Below the pieces are notes generated by a model, which was not told the origin of the DNA, did no database searches, and saw only the letters and a program-made list of their open reading frames with translations. Below, piece after piece: positions 7,909 through 13,355 of a stretch of DNA of 13,355 nucleotides (position 1 is the first letter of the stretch; each line of letters starts with the position of its first letter). The position numbers were made by a program, and so were the translations under genes. The DNA is from CAYXPG01 sp964564845 (GTDB lineage: Bacteria; Planctomycetota; Phycisphaerae; Sedimentisphaerales; Anaerobacaceae), in contig CAZMCN010000055.1 of the NCBI GenBank assembly GCA_964564845.1, positions 1 through 13,355 on the forward strand. The letters are read 5' to 3'.

Positions 7909-9519
7909 CTAATGTCTAAAGTGTCTTTTGCCGGTAAAGACCATTGCGATGCCGTGTTTATCGGCGCAGGCAATCACCTCATCATCCTTGTTCGAGCCGC
8001 CCGGCTGAACTATTGCCGCCACGCCTGCCTTAGCGGCATTTTCGACGTTATCAGGGAACGGGAAAAAGGCATCAGAAGCCATCGCGGCGCCTTGAGCTTC
8101 ATCTCCGGCTTGCTTGAAGGCAATCAGTCCCGACTCGACCCGATTCATCTGGCCTGCACCGACACCCAAGACTTTTCTGTTTTTGACCAGAACAATGGTA
8201 TTGCTCTTGGTATGTTTGGCGGTCAGCCAGGCAATACGCAAATCCTCAAGCTGCTGCTTGGTTGGCCTGGTCTTTGTCGGATATTTCAATATGTCCGGCT
8301 CCCAGCCGACCATATCCCTCTTTTGCATAAGCAATCCCCCGATAACGCAGCGAACGTCGAATTCACCGGTATCGATTTTGGCTCTGTCAATCGGCCCGGT
8401 TTCCATCAGGCGGACCCTGCTGCCCCAGCCCTTCAAAGTCCTGATTATCTCAATTGCATCTTCATCAAACTTCACAGCGATAATCACCTCGGCAAAGAAG
8501 CCGCTGGCGCCTCTGGCCTTGCCAAATCGACTGTAGGACTCCATAACCGTTCTGGCTAATTCAACATCAACTTTTCTATTGAGTGCGATAATGCTTCCGA
8601 ATGCGCTGATAACATCGCCTTCATAGGCCTTTCTATATGCCTCAATAATATCCTCATCGACCGCACAGCCGCACGGATTAAGGTGTTTAACGACGACCGC
8701 TGCCGGCTCATCAAATTCCTTAACCAGCTCGAATGCAGCATTGACATCTAAAAGATTATTAAAGCTGATGCCGGTTTCGCCTTCCAGTAAAGCAGCACTG
8801 CTGATTGACGTTTCGCCGCTTGGCGGCAGTTTATAGAACGCTGCGCTTTGATGAGGATTTTCGCCGTAGCGCAGTGTTTTTTCTTTTGTAAGCGCGATAG
8901 AAACCTTCTGCGGGTACTCCACCGCCCCGGTGCCGTTAAGATATTTCGCAATAGCGGCGTCATAAGAAGCTGTCAGGCCGAATGCAATTCTGGCCAAATC
9001 ACTGCGCAACTTTTCACTTACGGCGCCGTTTGTTTTCTGCATCTCTTCGATGACCCTGTCGTACTGGTCGGGATTTGTAACAACCGTTACAAATTTATTA
9101 TTTTTCGCGGCAGAGCGAATCATACTCGGCCCGCCAATATCAATATTCTCAATCGCTTCTTCGAGGGTGCAGTCGGCTTTGGCTATCGTTTGTTCAAAAG
9201 GATACAAATTCACGCAGACCAAATCTATCCACTCAATGCCTTGTTTCTGCATAGCAGCAATATGTTCGGCATTATCTCGCAGCCCCAGTAATCCGCCGTG
9301 AATCTTAGGATGAAGAGTTTTTACTCTGCCATTCATCATTTCCGGAAAACCGGTAACCGACTCAATACCGGTGATATCAAGAGAGGCCTCGCCAAGCTTT
9401 TTGGCCGTCCCGCCGGTACTGATTATCTTTACACCCATTTCAGTTAGTTTTCCGACAAAATCAACAACACCTGTTTTGTCCGAAACACTTACTAATGCTG
9501 TTTTAATTTTCACATCCAT
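7909..9519 (-). CDS. purH: Bifunctional AICAR formyltransferase / IMP cyclohydrolase
   Basis: Catalyses the last two steps of de novo purine synthesis: formylation of AICAR by 10-formyl-THF, then ring closure to IMP. With the chosen start it has 536 residues, close to the usual 510-540. The N-terminal MGS-like cyclohydrolase domain shows STGGTAKKL (34-42), MNGRVKTLHPKIHGG (62-76) and NIDIGGPSMIRSAAKN (125-140). The formyltransferase domain shows RYGENPHQ (217-224), the catalytic-type VKHLNPCG (277-284), SAFGSIIALNR (305-315), GAGQMNRV (454-461), SDAFFPFPD (482-490) and a conserved GKRHFRH end. A TTG-initiated frame extends 27 codons upstream, but AAGGAG precedes the ATG at 9519 and the extension has no family similarity, so the shorter form is chosen. 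DUF3786 follows on the same strand. Confidence 0.97.
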   Translation of the reverse strand: MDVKIKTALVSVSDKTGVVDFVGKLTEMGVKIISTGGTAKKLGEASLDITGIESVTGFPEMMNGRVKTLHPKIHGGLLGLRDNAEHIAAMQKQGIEWIDLVCVNLYPFEQTIAKADCTLEEAIENIDIGGPSMIRSAAKNNKFVTVVTNPDQYDRVIEEMQKTNGAVSEKLRSDLARIAFGLTASYDAAIAKYLNGTGAVEYPQKVSIALTKEKTLRYGENPHQSAAFYKLPPSGETSISSAALLEGETGISFNNLLDVNAAFELVKEFDEPAAVVVKHLNPCGCAVDEDIIEAYRKAYEGDVISAFGSIIALNRKVDVELARTVMESYSRFGKARGASGFFAEVIIAVKFDEDAIEIIRTLKGWGSRVRLMETGPIDRAKIDTGEFDVRCVIGGLLMQKRDMVGWEPDILKYPTKTRPTKQQLEDLRIAWLTAKHTKSNTIVLVKNRKVLGVGAGQMNRVESGLIAFKQAGDEAQGAAMASDAFFPFPDNVENAAKAGVAAIVQPGGSNKDDEVIACADKHGIAMVFTGKRHFRH

Positions 9520-9529
9520 TCGCACTTTT

Positions 9530-9535
9530 CTCCTT
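9530..9535 (-). promoter_or_regulatory. Shine-Dalgarno site fixing the purH start
   Basis: Reads AAGGAG on the minus strand, ten bases upstream of the ATG at 9517-9519. It supports translation from MDVKIKTALVSVSDK rather than from the upstream TTG. Confidence 0.7.
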
Positions 9536-9720
9536 ACCTGAAAAACCGTAAATCTACATTGGAAATTCGCACTTGTAACAAGAAACACCGGGATTTGCAA
9601 GTTAAACTACGCAAAAAAACTCACTTCAATACAAATAATGCAAAAAAAATGCTTTGCCCGTTCGGACTATTTCTGAAATGGATATTTGATGGATGGGGCG
9701 GCAAAATAGGTTTTTTAGCG

Positions 9721-9756
9721 GGGTTCCCAAACGCGAAATAATGCGTTTGGGAGCTC
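9721..9756. repeat. Palindromic repeat, copy 2, extended stem
   Basis: Perfect arms CCCAAACGC (9726-9734) and GCGTTTGGG (9743-9751) around the 8-base loop GAAATAAT. Outer bases extend the stem to about 14 pairs including two G-U pairs. It shares arms and loop length, but not loop sequence, with 6987-7012. It lies 16 bases beyond the MobB-MobA stop and about 200 bases before purH. In minus-strand RNA the stem is followed by CCGCTAAAAAA, not a U-run, so it is not a classical terminator, though it could block 3' decay of the upstream message. The rest of the 9520-9771 gap is A/T-rich with no recognised riboswitch. Confidence 0.8.
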
Positions 9757-9771
9757 TTCTCAAAGGCGTTA

Positions 9772-10905
9772 TCAAAAATAAGCATCATATTTTTTCCGAA
9801 ATTGCTCATATTCATCCATCGTATTTAAGTTTGTAATTTGTCCGGCTTCCACTTTGATGTACCTGACGTTGCACCTGGAGAAAACATCGCTTATTTTGCG
9901 TCCCCCTGATGAGAGCACCTCATTTATAGCTCCAAGAGCACTTTTTCTATATACTGCAAAAAGCGGTTCGAGCTTTTCATTATCATCTGCAGCCGGGACA
10001 ACTATGTCCGCTTCTTTGGCTTCTGCAAGAAGCCTTCTAACAAAAGTCAAGTCAATATCGGGAATATCGCAGGCCACCACAAAATTCAGCTCGTTTTCCG
10101 AGGCCTCCAGTGCCGAAGCTATCCCCATCAAAGGCCCCTGCCCTGTCTGTCTGTCCGGAACAATCTCAAAACCGAGAAAGGCCAACTTGTCCGCTTTGTT
10201 GGCACTTATGAGTATCTGCTCAAACGAACCTCGCAGTTGTTCGCAAATACACTCTATTATTGGTTTAGTTTTAATTGGCAGCATACTTTTATCGGCGCCC
10301 ATTCGTCCGCTTGAGCCCCCTGCCAGAATTATTGCCGTTGCCTTTTCCTTTATTGTCCATTTTCTGCCGGTCAGCTTTATCCGGTTAATATCGAAATCAA
10401 AGCTGGCCCCGTCCGAGACCACAACTTTGTCCACGTATCTTCTAACCTCCCGGGCCGAACCTTTCCATCTTTTAAGATTCGGTGCTGCTACCATAAGAAA
10501 TAATCCCGGCTCTACCACGTGCCGCAGTGAATTCGATTCACAGAGCAAGGTTGTATCGGGACCCACAATATTCACCAGAGCGGTCAGGCCCTGCTGCAGA
10601 TGGGACCTGAGCGCTCTAAGCCAAAGAACTCTGCTTGCACCGGCAGCTAAAAGTCTCGAAGTATCTTTGGCCGAATCTCTTCTGAGCTCTTCGGTGATAC
10701 AGAAGTTCCCTTCCAGCGACGAACATACTCCGCATCCGCGCCCGCCACGAGGACATGTGCCGTCTTTAGCTTTTATCGTGGTAACTTTTATACCTGTGAT
10801 ATTTGTGCTTTTGCAGAACTTCTTTATCACTTCGCAGGCAAGAACGGTCTTGCCTGCGTTCCTTCCCGCAGAGCCTATCATCAACATACCATCAAGCTTT
10901 ATCAT
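9772..10905 (-). CDS. mobA: MobB-like P-loop domain fused to MobA (Moco guanylyltransferase)
   Basis: Predicted to attach GMP to molybdopterin, giving the guanine-dinucleotide cofactor. The 377-residue protein has two parts. Residues 1-180 are a MobB-like NTPase with a P-loop AGRNAGKT (13-20) and a KDTSRLLAAGA segment (80-90) matching the MobB KDS-x-AGA region. Residues 190-370 are MobA: LAGGSSGRMGADKSML (194-209) for nucleotide binding, DRQTGQGPLMGI (251-262), ACDIPDID (278-285) and a final NLNTMDEY (359-366). Unusual for MobB is a four-cysteine set, C51, C58, C61 and C69, which may bind zinc or an Fe-S cluster. A longer frame reaches 11013, but it would overlap the upstream gene. The ATG at 10905 lies one base after that gene's stop and has GAGAGG four bases upstream. 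Tight coupling suggests co-translation with the NTPase gene. Confidence 0.85.
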   Translation of the reverse strand: MIKLDGMLMIGSAGRNAGKTVLACEVIKKFCKSTNITGIKVTTIKAKDGTCPRGGRGCGVCSSLEGNFCITEELRRDSAKDTSRLLAAGASRVLWLRALRSHLQQGLTALVNIVGPDTTLLCESNSLRHVVEPGLFLMVAAPNLKRWKGSAREVRRYVDKVVVSDGASFDFDINRIKLTGRKWTIKEKATAIILAGGSSGRMGADKSMLPIKTKPIIECICEQLRGSFEQILISANKADKLAFLGFEIVPDRQTGQGPLMGIASALEASENELNFVVACDIPDIDLTFVRRLLAEAKEADIVVPAADDNEKLEPLFAVYRKSALGAINEVLSSGGRKISDVFSRCNVRYIKVEAGQITNLNTMDEYEQFRKKYDAYF

Positions 10906-10906
10906 T

Positions 10907-11464
10907 TTACCTCTCAAGATATTGGTAATGACGTCGGTTTTTAAGGCCGGTGATAATTTTATCGATAGATTCCGGCTCACCTGCGGAAAGTATTCGGCTG
11001 GGAGCAGCCGCATATAATTTCTTCACCCGCTGAGCTAATTCCCGCCGAACGACAAGCAATATGAGAGCATTGGACAAAACCAGCAACGAATCCACGTTTC
11101 TACGCCATCCGTCGCCGCGAAGCTCCAATGGTCCGAACTCGTCAATAATGATAATATCAGCGGATTCTGTGGCAGCGGGGCTCAGGGCATCTCTGCCAAG
11201 TTTTAGTCCGTCGGCGATAAAAGTAAACCGTTCGGTTTTGCTGCCGTCGGTTCTGCGCTGCGCCAGTGAAGCTCGGATTTTATTTTGCAGGTCAAGGATG
11301 TCATATCCAACTAATTTGCCGTTACGGTGTTTGGATGGGGCCAAGAAACCGGCAACCACAAAACCTTCGGCACGAACGGTCTGGGCGAGTTCGGCGGCGG
11401 CAGTAGTTTTGCCGGAGTGTTTCCTGCCCGTCCACAAAACAAGTTTGTTCTGCATCATCACCAT
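10907..11464 (-). CDS. THEP1-like P-loop NTPase (NTPase_1 family)
   Basis: A 185-residue cytoplasmic nucleotide-binding protein of the NTPase_1/THEP1 type, related to archaeal and bacterial proteins with NTP phosphatase activity in vitro; the physiological role is unclear. Walker A is GRKHSGKT at 13-20. GFLAPSKHRNGKLVGYDILD (39-58) is a typical beta segment of the family. Walker B is DIIIIDEFGPLEL at 103-115, close to the family's DE-x-G-x-x-E-L pattern, and ILLVVRREL lies at 135-143. No strong Shine-Dalgarno precedes the first ATG, and ATG codons at residues 3 and 4 are alternatives. It starts 15 bases after the membrane-protein stop and ends one base before the mobA start, so the three genes form a tight run. 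A role in cofactor nucleotide handling is inferred from context. Confidence 0.82.
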   Translation of the reverse strand: MVMMQNKLVLWTGRKHSGKTTAAAELAQTVRAEGFVVAGFLAPSKHRNGKLVGYDILDLQNKIRASLAQRRTDGSKTERFTFIADGLKLGRDALSPAATESADIIIIDEFGPLELRGDGWRRNVDSLLVLSNALILLVVRRELAQRVKKLYAAAPSRILSAGEPESIDKIITGLKNRRHYQYLER

Positions 11465-11479
11465 CAGCCGATTAGCAAT

Positions 11480-12100
11480 TCAGGAAAACAAATATACAGC
11501 TATGCTGAAGACCCACAATCCGGCGGTAACAACAGACACGCCGCCTGAAGCTAACTGCAGTCGCAATCTGAACGGCGTGTCAAACTTTGCCTTGAGCCGC
11601 TGGCCAAGACGGAAACTTAACGGCACAAACACGGCACAGCCCAAAGCCGCTAATGTTCCGCCTATAACAATATGGTCCATAACTTTAGCTAATCCTGCTT
11701 CAACCCAATGGTGATACCTAAAAACATAGGTTATCATCAAAGCAAATAAGCTGTAACCTGAGTATGTTGCCAGTACCGCACCGATAGACCGGTTTTTTAA
11801 TTTAAAAACATTGAAAAACAAATCATAACAAACTCCCAGCAGGAATATACCTAAAAGGTGACATGCAAAAAAAGGTGAGTTCAGAAACTTGTATAGCATT
11901 GCAAGAGCGGCAATGGTACTTGCGGTACCCCTTCCCGGCAGATAGACTCTCGCAACGGTCAATATACTAAAACCAATTATTGTTAAATATACTGATGCAC
12001 GGGGTATTGCAAAATGATACAGCACCCCGCCCAGTATCGCCTCCGAAATACCCCACAAACCGCCAAAAAGCAGTACCCCAAAGACATATTCTTTCTTCAT
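11480..12100 (-). CDS. Six-helix integral membrane protein, unrecognised
   Basis: A 206-residue, strongly hydrophobic protein with about six predicted membrane helices, near residues 6-28, 34-52, 58-72, 78-97, 104-127 and 143-165, plus a possible further one at 184-204. Charged loops such as KLKNRS (100-105) and RLGQRLKAKFD (164-174) separate them. I do not recognise a named family. The short size, the GLWGISEAILGG opening and the helix containing HLLGIFLLGVCYD faintly recall substrate-binding S components of ECF vitamin transporters, which is inference only. AGGAGA lies seven bases upstream of the ATG, so the start is good. It begins 22 bases after the secreted-protein stop and ends 15 bases before the THEP1-like NTPase, so it belongs to the mobA cluster by position. 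Confidence 0.75.
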   Translation of the reverse strand: MKKEYVFGVLLFGGLWGISEAILGGVLYHFAIPRASVYLTIIGFSILTVARVYLPGRGTASTIAALAMLYKFLNSPFFACHLLGIFLLGVCYDLFFNVFKLKNRSIGAVLATYSGYSLFALMITYVFRYHHWVEAGLAKVMDHIVIGGTLAALGCAVFVPLSFRLGQRLKAKFDTPFRLRLQLASGGVSVVTAGLWVFSIAVYLFS

Positions 12101-12122
12101 TTTTCTGTCTCCTAAAAAACCC

Positions 12123-13103
12123 TTACTTTCCTTCCAGCCAACGTTCCGAGAATTCCTTCAAATCAAATATATTCACAGTACCATTTTGCGTCAGGTCCGT
12201 TCCACCACACCAGTCAGGAGCTGTGCATTGTTCATTAGTGCGCCAGTGCTGAGCAAAGACACCGAAATCACAAAAGTCAAAGTCGCAGTCCCCGTCTATG
12301 TCAGTTTTAGCAAAGGAGCCTGTGGAAATTGTTAAAAGCTGATAATAATCCCAGTCAGACAGCTTCGTATATTGCTCGAGTATTCCAGCGACACCGCACA
12401 AATTCAGGCCGGGTTGAACAATTGGATGGGGCGTTGTATCATCGGGATTATTAATATTCATATAATCCGATGCCCAGCAGTAAATATTAGGGTCATTATT
12501 ATCTTCGAGTGAATAATTGTCCCTGTGTGAACCGGCGTCATTGTAATCACCAACTGTAACGTTTCTTACCTTTATATACATCGCCTCGTATTTTTCAGCC
12601 CTATGGTCTGTAACAAGGCAGGTGATTAAATCCTGGTCATAGAGTACCGCTATATCATTAACCTCCACCACCAGAGGTTCCGGCTGAAAATTTTCTATGC
12701 TAAGTGTTGAATAGGATGAAATATCTTTGAAAATCAGATCGGTATTGCCTCGAGCCTTACCACTCTCATCGACAAAAACGTTCTCGAGGAAGATCCAGTC
12801 GCCCAGTTGAACATAGTTAAATGGCGTTGGATTAGTGTCATAATCACCTTTAACGCTAATACCGCCCCAAGCATCCCAATTGTTCGGGTCGTACAACACC
12901 AGCTTGTGACGAGAACCTAAATATTTATGAATTACAATACCCCCGTTGCAGTTGACATCCTGCTGGTCATAATAGCTGCTGCCGTCCGGATTATCCGTGT
13001 ACTGAATCGTATAAATTGACAGCGTTGGAATATCTGCGTAACTGCTTTTGGCTGTTATAAACACTGTTGCAACGAAAACGACCATACATACTTTTTTAAC
13101 CAT
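12123..13103 (-). CDS. Secreted protein with OB-fold-like repeats and dockerin-like C-terminus
   Basis: A 326-residue exported protein. Residues 1-23 are a signal peptide (KK, hydrophobic core, SYA-D junction). From about 28, the pattern IYTIQYT, then DQQDVNCNGGIVIH, LVLYDPN and WGGISVKG resembles the OB-fold-like modules of extracellular nucleases and related surface proteins; a second similar module may span 147-262. No catalytic residues are evident. The tail carries two EF-hand-like loops: D268/D270/D272/D276/D279 followed by FAQHW, and D303/T305/N307/N311/D314 followed by FSERWL. They are joined by a Cys linker containing CTAPDWCGG. This paired tail is typical of Phycisphaerae secreted proteins and dockerin type I-like. 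No strong Shine-Dalgarno is visible. It follows the incomplete pseudopilin gene by 28 bases. Function is unknown. Confidence 0.8.
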   Translation of the reverse strand: MVKKVCMVVFVATVFITAKSSYADIPTLSIYTIQYTDNPDGSSYYDQQDVNCNGGIVIHKYLGSRHKLVLYDPNNWDAWGGISVKGDYDTNPTPFNYVQLGDWIFLENVFVDESGKARGNTDLIFKDISSYSTLSIENFQPEPLVVEVNDIAVLYDQDLITCLVTDHRAEKYEAMYIKVRNVTVGDYNDAGSHRDNYSLEDNNDPNIYCWASDYMNINNPDDTTPHPIVQPGLNLCGVAGILEQYTKLSDWDYYQLLTISTGSFAKTDIDGDCDFDFCDFGVFAQHWRTNEQCTAPDWCGGTDLTQNGTVNIFDLKEFSERWLEGK

Positions 13104-13131
13104 CTATCACACTTTTTGATATTTAGTGTTA

Positions 13132-13355
13132 TCAATAGGGGAACCATTCTTTATCACTTCTTGGTGGCACTTCCAGGTCATCCGGCCATTCCGATTTCCA
13201 TACCGTTTGAATCCATTCCACGTGATAATCACAATAGAGGATATTTCCTCCAAGTGATTTTCTCTTTCTGGCGTGGCGGGCGGCAAAGGCCTTTGGATAA
13301 CTGCCGCAATATTGGCCCGCTGAGCCATTATATTTTTCTCCACCATAACCTTTTC
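13132..13355 (-). CDS. C-terminal part of H-X9-DG-type pseudopilin (incomplete at window edge)
   Basis: The final 73 codons of a gene whose start lies beyond the right edge. In the minus-strand frame ending at the TGA 13134-13132, the peptide contains KAFAARHARKRKS and then GGNILYCDYHVEWIQTVW, ending in DKEWFPY. This resembles the C-terminus of the planctomycete type II secretion-like pseudopilins (DUF1559/H-X9-DG proteins), where a histidine precedes an N-V-L-x-x-DGHV-x-W strand. Two differences are seen: DY replaces DG, and the spacing from the histidine is 14 rather than 9. A different open frame (13346-13107) overlaps it but shows no protein-like features. It probably precedes the dockerin-tailed gene in one transcript. 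Confidence 0.6.
   Translation of the reverse strand, partial: KGYGGEKYNGSAGQYCGSYPKAFAARHARKRKSLGGNILYCDYHVEWIQTVWKSEWPDDLEVPPRSDKEWFPY

Noticed and set aside
7912..8559. 215-codon plus-strand open frame opposite purH
   Set aside because: Antisense shadow of the well-conserved formyltransferase domain; no ribosome-binding site or protein-like features.
9520..9600. Longer TTG-initiated N-terminus for PurH (27 extra residues)
   Set aside because: The extension has no PurH similarity and lies upstream of a good AAGGAG site that serves the ATG at 9519.
9559..9741. 60-codon plus-strand open frame between purH and mobA
   Set aside because: It lies in A/T-rich intergenic DNA, reads into the palindrome and has no Shine-Dalgarno or homology signal.
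9520..9771. Possible purine riboswitch ahead of purH
   Set aside because: I could not find the paired helices and conserved junction of a purine or PRPP/ppGpp riboswitch; only the palindrome and A/T tracts are present.
10906..11013. Longer N-terminus for the MobB-MobA fusion (36 extra residues)
   Set aside because: It would overlap the end of the THEP1-like gene by 107 bases, and the ATG at 10905 has its own Shine-Dalgarno and the usual MobB start just before the P-loop.
9854..11017. 387-codon plus-strand open frame opposite the mobA fusion
   Set aside because: It is exactly antisense to two genes with clear motifs, is rich in Ser/Pro/Leu as expected of a mirror frame, and shows no domain or Shine-Dalgarno.
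13107..13346. 79-codon minus-strand open frame at the right edge
   Set aside because: Overlaps the pseudopilin frame, which has recognisable conserved residues; this frame gives no recognisable sequence and would run almost into the next gene.

Overview
The window looks like chromosomal DNA of an anaerobic planctomycete, most likely of the Phycisphaerae/Sedimentisphaerales (MSBL9-like) kind. This is inferred from three things. A secreted protein ends in a paired EF-hand, dockerin-like tail with the PDWCGG-type linker and a closing W-L, which is common in that group. The 3' end of an H-X9-DG-type pseudopilin sits at the right edge. The metabolism and the accessory families (single-chain pyruvate:ferredoxin oxidoreductase, DUF1847, DUF3786) are those of strict anaerobes. 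No ribosomal or other phylogenetic marker is present, so the taxonomy is provisional.

Layout: one plus-strand gene (60-1607, a secreted M14 zinc carboxypeptidase) faces a long run of minus-strand genes. Read in the direction of transcription (right to left), the minus-strand run starts with an incomplete pseudopilin (13355-13132) and a secreted dockerin-tailed protein (13103-12123). These are followed closely by a six-helix membrane protein (12100-11480), a THEP1-like P-loop NTPase (11464-10907) and a MobB-MobA fusion (10905-9772). After a 252-base gap with a strong palindrome come purH (9519-7909) and a DUF3786 protein (7836-7228). A 353-base gap rich in inverted repeats follows, then nifJ (6874-3257), a lipoprotein (3174-2344) and a Cys-rich DUF1847 protein (2285-1698).

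How the genes fit together: nifJ links pyruvate to acetyl-CoA and low-potential ferredoxin, and its two downstream partners may be co-transcribed with it. PurH performs the last two steps of IMP synthesis. The MobB-MobA fusion points to guanylylation of molybdopterin. It sits in a tight cluster with another nucleotide-binding protein and a membrane protein of unknown role, which makes this the best candidate for an undescribed functional unit. The right edge belongs to the secreted/cell-surface repertoire.

The most striking non-coding signals are two. A 9-bp-arm palindrome occurs twice, once upstream of nifJ and once upstream of purH. A cluster of complementary heptamers between DUF3786 and nifJ can form mutually exclusive RNA hairpins. 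Three starts were moved from the longest possible reading frame to positions supported by Shine-Dalgarno sequences (lipoprotein, purH, mobA fusion). One incomplete gene at the right edge was recognised in a different frame from the longest open frame there.
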